Source of the DNA: Bacteroidales bacterium
Lineage (GTDB): Bacteria; Bacteroidota; Bacteroidia; Bacteroidales; Lentimicrobiaceae
Length of the DNA: 64,000 bases
Reading direction: 5' to 3'
NCBI GenBank assembly: GCA_016709025.1
Contig: JADJEQ010000011.1
Coordinates: 224,084-288,083 of the forward strand
Shown here: positions 1-8,261 of the stretch, piece by piece
Numbering within the stretch: the stretch's first letter is position 1
Layout of the letters: every line of letters starts with the position of its first letter
Position numbers and translations under genes: made by a program
Notes under the pieces: generated by a model
Told to the model about the DNA's origin: nothing
Seen by the model: only the letters and a program-made list of their open reading frames with translations
Database searches by the model: none

Positions 1-2274
1 GCCCTCTCCAACAATTCTGAATTCAATGCTTCCCCAAAAGTAACCTGTACAGCAGCCGGAAATGCAGTTTTTGCATGGGCTTCGGGCGATGTTATTATTA
101 TGCAGAAGATCAATCCGGCAGGAGCTAAACAATGGGGCGACAATGGCATTACACTCACTTCTTCCAATACCCTTAGCTGGCCTCAGCTTATGCCGGTCGG
201 GTCAGACGATGTTGTGATGAAATATTTTGAAGACAGCGGTCCTCCCAATGCCGTAACCAGGCTTGTTTATGCACAACGCTACAGTTCGACCGGCACCCCG
301 GTTTGGACTTCACCGACAATAATATCAGATGCTACCGGGATTTCTTCCTGGACTCAGATATTCCCTTTCATCAACGATGGCAGTGACGGATTCTATATTG
401 CCTGGCACGATGACCGTGACAATAACCAACTTGCCTCAGTCTGGGTTCAGCACATCAGCTCATCCGGCGACATTCTGTTTGCAGCGGATGGAATTGAAGC
501 CTCGACTCAGGGAGGGATGAACCATTATTACCCTTACCTTGCCCTTCCTCCCGGTTCAAATGATGTCTATGTTTTCTGGAATGAAATGAACGGCCTTCAA
601 AGTTTAAAAGGTATTTTAGGTCAAAAGTTATCGTCGACAGGAACACGTCAATGGGGCAACAGTGGGATGGTATTTATTCCTGTATCTGCAACACAGGTAC
701 TTCCACTGGGTGCAGGAAGTACGCCTACTGATGTGATGGTGCTTTATGATGAATCCATTTCGGCTTCAGCCTCTGCCCTGAAAGCTATGCGTATCGCGAA
801 TGACGGTAGTTTTGTGTGGCCCGGCAACTTTGTGAATGTAAGCACAGCTTCCTCATCCAAAGTTCACACCGTGATCAACGATTTTCAGGACAACCAGTGG
901 ATCATCAGTTGGGAAGATAACCGCAATGGAGCTTCAGACATTTATGCCCAGAACCTCCTTCCTGATGGTTCTCTTGGTGTTTGGGACCCGCAGTATGGTA
1001 GCCTGCAGGGGCAGGTTACTCTAAATGGTGGCCCGGGAAATGTTACTCAGGTTGTTGTTACCGCAGGCAGCGAATCTACCTATCCTGATGCTACCGGCTA
1101 CTATATATTCAACAGTATACTGGTCGGAACTTATGATGTATCAGCCTCTCTGGCAGGCTATTACCCCAGTATAATAAACGATGTGATTGTGATTGAAAAC
1201 CAGGCTACACTTGGAGTTGACTTTTTACTTGAACCAATCCCTACCACCGGATATATCGAAGGTCAGGTTATTCTTTCAGGTGGAAGCGGTGATGTGACCC
1301 AAACTTTAATTACAGCTGGCAGTCACACAACCCATCCGAATTCCGGCGGTTTTTACAATCTTGAAACCGAAGTGGGTATCTGGGATGTAGAAGCCAATCT
1401 GGCTGGATATACCCCTCAGATCAGGGCAGGCATTAATGTTGCCCCGGGCGAAACAACCCCTGATGTTGATTTTACGTTATCTCCACTTCCTACCACAGGC
1501 TACCTCCAGGGAACCATTATCCTTACAGGTGGAACAGCTGATGTTACCCTGGCCACAGTAACAGCCGGAACCCAGACAGTTCATCCCGGAGCAAATGGTT
1601 TTTATTTCATGGAAATTACAGCCGGAATATATACAGTTACAGCTACACATCCATACACCGATACACAATCACTTGAAAACATAGTTGTTGAGCCGGGCTT
1701 ATCCACTGCAGGTGTTAATTTCACGCTGAATGTTATGCGCACCGACCTTGTTTGCAAAGCCGTTGATCAATTCGGAGGCGTTGTTTATGATGCCGAAATT
1801 GAGGTTACCGGGCCGGAAGGCACCTACTCAGGTATCATAACCGGTGATTCGCTGGTATTTGAGATTATTCCCTATGGTTTGTATGAAGGTACCGGAACGA
1901 TCAACGGCTCAATGCCCGTATACTCTGATACCCTTATTGATGGCGGTAATCACCACCTTGTTTTCGTTTTTATTGTTGGATCTACAAGTCATTTACCCCT
2001 TGATCTGAATATCTCTGTCCAGCCCAACCCGGCTACTCCGGAAAGCAGGATAACAATTGAAACACAGCAAACAATCACACTTACAATTGAATTGCTGGAT
2101 TCGGAAGGCAAAAGCATTGGAAAACCGATAAATGGTATGGTTGACAAAGGCATCAATGAATGGCCTTTGCATCTTTTAACCAGGGGAAAAGATCTTTCAC
2201 CGGGCTTGTATTTACTTGCGATCAGGATCAACGACACTGTGTTTACAAAGAAAATACTCATCAATAATCAATAG
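1..2274 (+). CDS. T9SS-sorted secreted protein with tandem carboxypeptidase-regulatory-like repeats (5' partial)
   Basis: The reading frame is open from base 1, so the N-terminus lies outside the window; the first in-frame ATG (position 100) is not the true start. The visible part starts with repeats of the type QHIS..G.ILFA and QWG.SG, resembling the blades of secreted Bacteroidota beta-propeller proteins. Three tandem copies of a carboxypeptidase-regulatory-like beta-sandwich follow (about 1000-1720), each opening GY(L/I).GQ(V/I).L.GG and continuing VTAG...HP...G.Y. The C-terminus (about 2005-2274) fits a T9SS type A sorting domain: NISVQPNPATPESRI, then LDSEGK, LSPGLYLLAI and a final KKILINNQ. 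It is therefore probably exported by the type IX system and cleaved or anchored at the surface. Catalytic activity cannot be judged from this fragment. Confidence 0.85.
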   Translation, partial: ALSNNSEFNASPKVTCTAAGNAVFAWASGDVIIMQKINPAGAKQWGDNGITLTSSNTLSWPQLMPVGSDDVVMKYFEDSGPPNAVTRLVYAQRYSSTGTPVWTSPTIISDATGISSWTQIFPFINDGSDGFYIAWHDDRDNNQLASVWVQHISSSGDILFAADGIEASTQGGMNHYYPYLALPPGSNDVYVFWNEMNGLQSLKGILGQKLSSTGTRQWGNSGMVFIPVSATQVLPLGAGSTPTDVMVLYDESISASASALKAMRIANDGSFVWPGNFVNVSTASSSKVHTVINDFQDNQWIISWEDNRNGASDIYAQNLLPDGSLGVWDPQYGSLQGQVTLNGGPGNVTQVVVTAGSESTYPDATGYYIFNSILVGTYDVSASLAGYYPSIINDVIVIENQATLGVDFLLEPIPTTGYIEGQVILSGGSGDVTQTLITAGSHTTHPNSGGFYNLETEVGIWDVEANLAGYTPQIRAGINVAPGETTPDVDFTLSPLPTTGYLQGTIILTGGTADVTLATVTAGTQTVHPGANGFYFMEITAGIYTVTATHPYTDTQSLENIVVEPGLSTAGVNFTLNVMRTDLVCKAVDQFGGVVYDAEIEVTGPEGTYSGIITGDSLVFEIIPYGLYEGTGTINGSMPVYSDTLIDGGNHHLVFVFIVGSTSHLPLDLNISVQPNPATPESRITIETQQTITLTIELLDSEGKSIGKPINGMVDKGINEWPLHLLTRGKDLSPGLYLLAIRINDTVFTKKILINNQ

Positions 2275-2321
2275 CAGATTAAGTTTCTTACAATAAAAAC
2301 ATCTTGAAAATTTCATTCATA

Positions 2322-2347
2322 GCAGCGGTTTCAGGTGAAGCCGCTGC
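2322..2347 (+). terminator. Terminator-like hairpin after the T9SS gene
   Basis: GCAGCGGTTTCA and TGAAGCCGCTGC pair over 12 bp with one G-T wobble, 47 bp after the stop codon. No clean T-tract follows, so it may instead be an RNA-stabilising hairpin. A second small inverted repeat (ATATCCC/GGGATAT, 2352-2371) lies just downstream. Confidence 0.45.
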
Positions 2348-2376
2348 ATTCATATCCCAATATCGGGATATTTAAA

Positions 2377-2384
2377 TATCTTTG
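2377..2384 (+). promoter_or_regulatory. Candidate Bacteroidetes -7 box for the OB-fold lipoprotein
   Basis: TATCTTTG matches the TAnnTTTG -7 consensus and lies 38 bp before the ATG at 2423. No convincing -33 element is visible at the right spacing. Confidence 0.4.
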
Positions 2385-2422
2385 CAGACCATAACGATTT
2401 ATTAACCATTTCACATCCAACT

Positions 2423-3163
2423 ATGAAAAAAGCAAGCATAAACCTGACAGCATTCTTTTCGCTTTTTATTATCTTTCTGAGCATGACTGCGTGCAACCAG
2501 GACAAGAAGAACCAAACAGCCACAGATTTGCCTCCGGGCACCCATGCTGTTGATGTGATTGAAGTAATTCAGACTTCCAATTACACCTACCTTCAGGTTT
2601 TTGAGAACGATCAAAAATTCTGGATAGCAATAGCCCGGACTGAAGCCAAAACAGGCGATGTCTTTTATTTTACCAATGCGATGGAAATGAAAGACTTTAA
2701 GAGCAAAGAACTCAACCGTACTTTTCCTTCCATATTATTTGTGAACGATCCGAGTACCACGCCTCCGACTGCAAATAAAATGGGCCAGTCACCCGGTAAG
2801 ATTACTGCTAAAAGGTTGACCGATATCTCCGTAGAGCCTTTGAAAGATGGGATCACAATTTCGGAACTCTTTAAAAATAAGGCCAATTATGCGGAAAAAT
2901 CTGTTAAAATCCGTGGTGTTGTCGTGAAGTACAATAAAAATATTATGGGCAAAAACTGGGCACACATTCAGGATGGCACTGAATCCGGTGATAGTTACGA
3001 TCTTACAGTTACCTCCATGGATGCAGTTGAAGAGGGCAACATAGTTACCTTCGAAGGCACAATCCATCTTGAAAAAGACTTTGGTGCAGGTTATGCCTAT
3101 GATGTAATTATGGAAGATGCCAAGGCTATTGAGATTAAAACAAATGGCGATGCCAGCCTTTAA
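2423..3163 (+). CDS. OB-fold lipoprotein
   Basis: A 246-residue protein with a lipoprotein signal: positive N-terminus, hydrophobic stretch FFSLFIIFLSMTA and lipobox Cys24. The mature protein has two parts. Residues about 45-100 form a small domain (VDVIEVIQTSNYTYLQVFEN.QKFWIAI) like the metal/OB-type domains found beside NrfJ-like proteins. Residues about 135-240 resemble a nucleic-acid-type OB fold (ISELFKNK..YAEKSVKIRGVVVKYN...WAHIQDGT...TVTSMD...G.IVTFEGTI). Such exported OB-fold proteins are common in Bacteroidota and need not bind nucleic acid. A strong terminator follows, so it is probably monocistronic. The substrate or partner is unknown. Confidence 0.75.
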   Translation: MKKASINLTAFFSLFIIFLSMTACNQDKKNQTATDLPPGTHAVDVIEVIQTSNYTYLQVFENDQKFWIAIARTEAKTGDVFYFTNAMEMKDFKSKELNRTFPSILFVNDPSTTPPTANKMGQSPGKITAKRLTDISVEPLKDGITISELFKNKANYAEKSVKIRGVVVKYNKNIMGKNWAHIQDGTESGDSYDLTVTSMDAVEEGNIVTFEGTIHLEKDFGAGYAYDVIMEDAKAIEIKTNGDASL

Positions 3164-3207
3164 TATCGGAATTGGATTTTTGATTTAAGTTAAAGACCAT
3201 ATTTCAA

Positions 3208-3239
3208 CAGGAGACCCGATGCTTCAGGTCTCCTGTTTT
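3208..3239 (+). terminator. Rho-independent terminator
   Basis: A perfect 9-bp stem CAGGAGACC/GGTCTCCTG (3208-3216, 3227-3235) is followed by TTTTATTTT. It closes the lipoprotein gene and sits directly against the end of the convergent flavoprotein gene, so it may serve both strands. Confidence 0.8.
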
Positions 3240-4467
3240 ATTTTGATGCAACACTATTATCAATCAGCTGTATTGTCTTTCTTTTAAGAATTGCCTGAGC
3301 TGCATAATAACCCATCGAAAAACCCGCCTGCAGCAGAAAACCTCCGGTTGGTGCATCCCAGTCTGCCATTTCTCCGACGCAGAAAACTGAGGGAAACTTT
3401 TTCAGGGAAAAGTCAGGGTTCAGCTCTTCTATGTTCAGACCTCCAACCGTAGAAATCGCTTCCTCCACCGGTCTTAATGACGCAACCGGGATGGACAGAT
3501 CCTTAATCAAGTATGAAAATCTTTGCGGACTGGTATATGATTCCTTATCTGAATAAGTTTTGATCAAAGCCATCGAGGTTGAATTCAGGTTAAATACAGT
3601 AGAATAATCTGCAGTTTTAAGAATACTGTCTGCTTTACCTTTCAGTTGTTCCATCGTATTGACCGGTTTGAAATCAATCCTGATCACAGGGACTTCATTC
3701 ATTGAAAGAATCGTCCTGATTTCAGGAACCAGCGGGTAAACAGCGTTGCCTTCCAGACCGTATTCTGTTATCAGGGCTTCTCCCCTGCTCACTTTATCAT
3801 TAACCCGTAATACTATATTTTTCAATGGTTTACCAGCATGATACTGTTTAACAGAATCGGGCCAGTTTATGTTCAACCCACAGTTGGAAGGTTGAAACGG
3901 AATCGTTGAAATGCCTTTATCCCTAAATAACTTTGTCCATTTACCATCTGATCCGGTGGAAGGCCAGGAGGCTCCACCCAGCGCCAATACTGCATAATCA
4001 GCTTTCATGGTCAGCTTTCCCTGTGGAGAAAGGAAGGAAAACTCCATATTATTATTGAAAGATTCAAGTTTATGTTTCAGAAAAAACTGCACACCCCTGG
4101 CTTTTAAGGACCCGGTAATTTTACCGAGAACATGTGCCGGGGTGATTCCTTTTTCAGGGAAAACCCTGCCACTGCTTCCTTCATAGGTTGGGATACCAAG
4201 TGAAAGCAGCCACTCACGGAACATAAGACCATCGAAATTCGAGAGCGCTTCATTGAGAAACCCGGAGGGTGTATATCTTGAAATCAGATCTTTACGTGAA
4301 GCCTTGTTGGTCAGATTAAAACCGCCTTTACCTGCCAACAGGAATTTCTGACCGGGCATTTTCTCTTTTTCGAAGAGAAATACTTCCAGGTGCTCCGATA
4401 AAACCCAGGCAGCCATCATTCCGGCCGGACCACCACCGACAACCAGAACTTTTCCAGACTTTTTCAC
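3238..4467 (-). CDS. FAD-dependent oxidoreductase, HI0933/PP_4765 flavoprotein family
   Basis: A 409-residue flavoprotein. The N-terminal Rossmann motif VVGGGPAGMMAAW (residues about 8-20) is followed by FEKEKMPGQKFLLAGKGGFNLTN, the hallmark of the HI0933-like/BaiN-type family. The segment LALGGASWPSTGSDG favours the PP_4765 branch (TIGR03862). The C-terminal FAD loop reads FCVGEMADWDAPTGGFLLQAGFSMGYYAA. Members are cytoplasmic reductases with mostly unknown substrates; BaiN acts in bile-acid dehydroxylation, but nothing here argues for that. The gene overlaps the stop of the upstream VF530-type gene by 4 bp (ATGA), so the two are probably translationally coupled. Confidence 0.88.
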   Translation of the reverse strand: MKKSGKVLVVGGGPAGMMAAWVLSEHLEVFLFEKEKMPGQKFLLAGKGGFNLTNKASRKDLISRYTPSGFLNEALSNFDGLMFREWLLSLGIPTYEGSSGRVFPEKGITPAHVLGKITGSLKARGVQFFLKHKLESFNNNMEFSFLSPQGKLTMKADYAVLALGGASWPSTGSDGKWTKLFRDKGISTIPFQPSNCGLNINWPDSVKQYHAGKPLKNIVLRVNDKVSRGEALITEYGLEGNAVYPLVPEIRTILSMNEVPVIRIDFKPVNTMEQLKGKADSILKTADYSTVFNLNSTSMALIKTYSDKESYTSPQRFSYLIKDLSIPVASLRPVEEAISTVGGLNIEELNPDFSLKKFPSVFCVGEMADWDAPTGGFLLQAGFSMGYYAAQAILKRKTIQLIDNSVASK

Positions 4468-4688
4468 TTTTTCCGGGTAATAATCCTGATGTACAAATCT
4501 TCAACTTCTTTCCTTGCCCAGGGAGTTTTTCGAAGAAATTTAAGGCTTGACTGAATACTCGGATTTTCATTGAAGCAACGGATGTTTATATGGTATCCTA
4601 ACTGTTCCCAGCCATAAAAGTCGAGCAATTCATTCAGGATATTCTCCAGTGTTTTACCGTGCAGGGGATTGTTGGACTGGGTTTCCAT
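4464..4688 (-). CDS. VF530-family small protein
   Basis: A small protein whose sequence (NPLHGKTLENIL..L...YGWEQLGYHINIRCFNENPSIQSSLKFLRKTPWARKEVEDLY) matches the VF530/DUF2132 family, which adopts a small helical DNA-binding-like fold of about 75 residues. The longer frame starts at a TTG at 4715, but a good -7 box overlaps that position. The ATG at 4688 (METQSNNPLHG) is therefore preferred and gives 74 residues, the usual family length. The gene overlaps the flavoprotein start by 4 bp and forms a two-gene operon with it. Its function is not established. Confidence 0.82.
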   Translation of the reverse strand: METQSNNPLHGKTLENILNELLDFYGWEQLGYHINIRCFNENPSIQSSLKFLRKTPWARKEVEDLYIRIITRKK

Positions 4689-4712
4689 TTGCTGTTTAAG
4701 ATTTATATTCTG

Positions 4713-4720
4713 CAAAACTA
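4713..4720 (-). promoter_or_regulatory. -7 box of the VF530-flavoprotein operon
   Basis: On the minus strand the sequence reads TAGTTTTG, a full match to TAnnTTTG. Transcription would start near 4706, which excludes the TTG at 4715 as start codon. No clear -33 TTTG is seen. Confidence 0.5.
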
Positions 4721-4845
4721 TTCATTCTTTTTAATGCTTCATTTTCTAAATACTCCTCTTTCTAAATATTTCACCGGCAGGCCGGAGACGCAAGCATTGA
4801 ATCTCTACCTTAAAAATTTCAGAAATCCACCTTTCTTTTCAATTT

Positions 4846-4906
4846 AAACCTAACATATTGGCCTGCGACAATGGGATCAGGCACGAGAAGAAAACCTGTC
4901 AGGTTT
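4846..4906. repeat. 61-bp palindromic repeat, copy 1
   Basis: This copy begins AAACCTAACATATT and ends AACCTGTCAGGTTT. It has the same length and layout as the copy at 5023-5083 but its terminal inverted repeats have decayed at a few positions. The centre (GGCCTnCGAC, CAGGCACnAGAAG) is shared. Confidence 0.7.
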
Positions 4907-5022
4907 ATTTTCATTTCTGATTTTTCATTTTTCAGCTCTTACTTCACTTTTAAGTTCTAACTCTTTGTCCCTGAGATCTTGCCGAAGGTCACTTTCCACC
5001 ACTTCACAATGCACTTTTCTTA

Positions 5023-5083
5023 AAACCTAACAGGTTGGCCTTCGACGAAGTGCTCAGGCACCAGAAGAAAACCTGTTAGGTTT
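5023..5083. repeat. 61-bp palindromic repeat, copy 2, perfect terminal inverted repeats
   Basis: It begins AAACCTAACAGGTT and ends with the exact reverse complement AACCTGTTAGGTTT, giving a 14-bp stem around a 33-base centre. It carries no coding sequence. It resembles small non-autonomous palindromic elements seen between genes in Bacteroidota. Confidence 0.75.
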
Positions 5084-5100
5084 ATTTTCATTTCTAACTC

Positions 5101-5187
5101 TTTTAAACTCTTCACCTTCCACTCTTCACTCACTACTCACTACTCACTTTCTTCACTTTTCACTTTTCACTTTTCACTTTTCACTCT
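5101..5187. repeat. Pyrimidine-rich simple repeat
   Basis: The strand consists of CACT/TTCACT words and ends in at least four copies of CACTTTT (about 5152-5185). It lies immediately after the stop codon of the minus-strand DUF5686 gene. No gene is visible. Confidence 0.7.
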
Positions 5188-7842
5188 TTACATCCCCACA
5201 ACGATCTCCCGCTGACTAAATACAGAAAGGGCTATTCTTAAACCGGCCATCCTGAAGGTCCCTTCTTCAAAACCAGCATAGAAGCCGACATTATACAGGT
5301 AATTGCCAATTCCATAACCGAATTCAACACAATTCTTAAAATCAGGCACATACAAATAATTAAACGTCAGACTTTCCGTCCACATCCGGTTTCTGATCAG
5401 CGGTAACCGCTTTAACAAAAGGTGCGGAGAGGTATAAACAAGGTGTCCTTCAACAAAATATGAATCGGTACTATACCGGTAGTAATCCCCCATCTGCATA
5501 ACAGGATAAGGGTTCTTTATTCCAACGATGAGTGGTTGGGTCTGAAAATGGCTAAAATCATCAAAATAGATATTTTTATTATTCAGAAAATACCCCGCAT
5601 CAACTGCATACTCAATTTTCGACTCCCGGCCGGTTTTAAAAAGCTGCTTAACACCCAGGGTAACCAGGTCAAAATCTGTCTCAAAACTTTCTGCAGGAAT
5701 CGCTTTTCTATAACCGAGTGTAAAAGTAGGTGTCATATTCATTCCTGCCCTCGGAACTTTTACCCCATCTTTAATAATATAGTAGGGCATAGGTTTGTAG
5801 GACAGAGCAAGATCCAGTATAAAATCCCGATGGTGTTGCATTTGGTAATTACTGCCATCGGGTATATTGGGCTCGTAGTCTCTTTCGTCCTTGAAAAAAA
5901 ATGAAAAATCACTTTCATTTTCAAGCAACCCTGCTTCAGAGAAAAAAATTGCTGTTTCCAGTTTCAGTTCCGGGACCAGATTAATAGCATGTTTTATCTC
6001 CAGATAATCCTTTTGATAAAGTCGCGAGAGGTTTTGCCTGAAAAAGAGAGACGAAATTGAATTTTCAATGGATGCTGCTCTTCCACTTTCGTTGAAATCA
6101 AAGCTACCTGAGCCAAAATTTACTATGACAGAATTCTTCATTCGCCCTTTGCTGCTGTAACCCAATCCGGCATCCCATAGAAATTTATTCCGGCTAAAAG
6201 CATAACCAGGCTTGAATCCTGCCGATAATGCTGATTTTTCATTCAGTTTACGATGATAATTAAATCCTGTTTTGTAGACAAAACCATCCACCACGTTGAA
6301 ACTGATTCCGAAAGGATTGAGGAGACCGTCAAACTGAAGATTCTGCAGAGTATCGAATTCATAGGTACCGCCAAAGAAAAACCTGTTGAAAAACTTTTTA
6401 TTTACTGGCTTTTGGGCTTTTAACGAATCCGACTTCTTCTGTTTTTGATGATATTGCAATGAATCAAATGCTTTAACACTGATCTGCTCATTGGTTGCCA
6501 GTGGTATTGGCCTTACACGGTTCCAGAAAGCAGAATCGGTTTTCCGGGCATTGCTGTCGAATACTGTCTTATAGTTTTCCACAAACTCATGATGATTCCT
6601 CAATGAATCTTTCTGCAATAATTCAGCCTTTTTGCTGTTAATCTCAGCCAGACGGTAAGATTCAGCTGTGGTTGGGTTGTCAAGTGCCGCCAGCTCAGCA
6701 GCTTTTTTATCGAGTTTTGCTGCCTTTGCCTCTGTTTTGGCTTTTTTTGAAACGGGCTTTTCTGCAGTGGGTGTGGCTGGCTTTTTAGCCTTTTGATCGG
6801 GAGGATTTACTAAAAGTTTATTGTACCGGATAGAGGTGGTATAAAGAAATCCACCCGCATTTCCCATCAGGTCCATATCAATTTTATAACGGTTGTTCAC
6901 CGGAAGCCAGGCTCCATCCCTGACTTCTCCAAATGACTGATTGAGTTGTATGGTCGCTCCCAACTGTTCGTTGATACTGATGTCGAGGCTATAGATACAC
7001 CATAAGCCTTCTATAATATATAGATGGCCGCTTACGTATTGTGGGCCATCTCCACGCGGTATCACTTTAATTTTATCAACAGTAACATCTCCGTGAGTAC
7101 TTACCCCTTCAAAACGGAATTTATAATAATTGAAAGCTCCGGGAGCCAGCGGAGATCGGGCATTCCCAAATGCTCCGGGTTGGTATATATTTCCGGAAAT
7201 AAATCCGATTGCACCGGAAGATTTATTATCGTTCCCCCCGGGGAAGGTGCTGTGAATAGATTTAACTTTTTGCCTTGTCAGATTGGGCGCCGTAAATTCA
7301 ATTTCATTAACAGATTCTTCCAGGTAGGTATCTCCCTCTTTTATGTTCGATTCCTTTAAATCTTCACGTGCCATCCATTTCACCATTGAGGATATTTTTT
7401 TTATGTGGAGACTGCCCCTGATATAGACTTCGGCATTGAAAGATTTAACCATTCCGGCGTAAAGCGGGGCCTTGCGGATAACTTTCCGCATGATACGATA
7501 GGCCGGGTCTTCGCCTCCGCCGACGACCACCTCCTGCAAAGAATAAATCATTGCAGGAAGAATAATTACCAGTGGATTGTCTGCTGACCGGACCACAACC
7601 TTCTTAGTAATAGTTTGATATCCCATACATTGAAAAATACAGGTATATTCCCCTTCTGCAAGACGCAGCTCAAATATACCTTCTTCATTCGCTGCTGTGC
7701 CAAATGAAACCTCTTTTACAAAAACGGTTGAAAATGGAACCGGCTGGCTGTTGGTATCAACAATCTTTCCTCTTAGCATTTGGGCTTTTAAGGAAAATGA
7801 AGTCAGTACGATAACGACTACAAATGCTATTTTACGGACCAT
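5188..7842 (-). CDS. DUF5686 / carboxypeptidase regulatory-like outer membrane protein
   Basis: An 884-residue protein with a signal peptide (residues 1-20, ending SLKAQ). A carboxypeptidase-regulatory-like beta-sandwich follows at about 22-95 (LRGKIVDTNSQPVPFSTVFV...GTAANEEGIFEL...CMGYQTITKKVVV). The rest matches the DUF5686 family: VVVGGGEDPAYRIMRKVIRKAP near residue 105, then a long region ending in alternating beta-strands of an outer membrane barrel (LYNVGFYAGFEEG...GLRIALSVF). The usual family protein is about 800-850 residues; here a K/A-rich low-complexity insert (about 355-400) adds length. Members are related in layout to TonB-dependent receptors but have no known substrate. The gene stands alone. 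Confidence 0.85.
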   Translation of the reverse strand: MVRKIAFVVVIVLTSFSLKAQMLRGKIVDTNSQPVPFSTVFVKEVSFGTAANEEGIFELRLAEGEYTCIFQCMGYQTITKKVVVRSADNPLVIILPAMIYSLQEVVVGGGEDPAYRIMRKVIRKAPLYAGMVKSFNAEVYIRGSLHIKKISSMVKWMAREDLKESNIKEGDTYLEESVNEIEFTAPNLTRQKVKSIHSTFPGGNDNKSSGAIGFISGNIYQPGAFGNARSPLAPGAFNYYKFRFEGVSTHGDVTVDKIKVIPRGDGPQYVSGHLYIIEGLWCIYSLDISINEQLGATIQLNQSFGEVRDGAWLPVNNRYKIDMDLMGNAGGFLYTTSIRYNKLLVNPPDQKAKKPATPTAEKPVSKKAKTEAKAAKLDKKAAELAALDNPTTAESYRLAEINSKKAELLQKDSLRNHHEFVENYKTVFDSNARKTDSAFWNRVRPIPLATNEQISVKAFDSLQYHQKQKKSDSLKAQKPVNKKFFNRFFFGGTYEFDTLQNLQFDGLLNPFGISFNVVDGFVYKTGFNYHRKLNEKSALSAGFKPGYAFSRNKFLWDAGLGYSSKGRMKNSVIVNFGSGSFDFNESGRAASIENSISSLFFRQNLSRLYQKDYLEIKHAINLVPELKLETAIFFSEAGLLENESDFSFFFKDERDYEPNIPDGSNYQMQHHRDFILDLALSYKPMPYYIIKDGVKVPRAGMNMTPTFTLGYRKAIPAESFETDFDLVTLGVKQLFKTGRESKIEYAVDAGYFLNNKNIYFDDFSHFQTQPLIVGIKNPYPVMQMGDYYRYSTDSYFVEGHLVYTSPHLLLKRLPLIRNRMWTESLTFNYLYVPDFKNCVEFGYGIGNYLYNVGFYAGFEEGTFRMAGLRIALSVFSQREIVVGM

Positions 7843-8261
7843 AAAATGATGTTTTTTTTAAAAGTAGGGTATCTTAACGGATTATACTCATTGATTAACC
7901 ATTTTTAACAGCTATAACCGGTAGTATAAATACTGATTTTCACATATTACTGGCAAAATTCTTCTTTATCATGATGGAAAGTGCTTCTGCGTGTCGTATA
8001 TTGCACCGTTTTACCAAAAATACCATTTATTCCGACACGACTACATGTGCTTGATTATTAGCAAATGTACAAAGAATATGATAAAAAATAAGGGGAGTAC
8101 CAATATTTTAACGGTCCTTTCTTAATTGGTTTTTAATTAAGAATTAGTGTGGCGTAACAATTATAAATTGCAATCTATTACATATAACTTAAAATTTGGC
8201 ATTCCAGTTTTATAACAAATTGAGTAAATTATCCTGATAACGGTTTATAAGTTATTGAACT
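7843..8261. other. Intergenic region between divergent genes
   Basis: This 419-bp AT-rich stretch separates the divergent DUF5686 gene and first T9SS paralogue, so it must hold promoters for both. A 9-bp inverted repeat TTCTTAATT/AATTAAGAA (8119-8143, loop GGTTTTT) is the only clear structure. No box fits TAnnTTTG with a proper -33 partner, and no small ORF is convincing. Confidence 0.5.
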
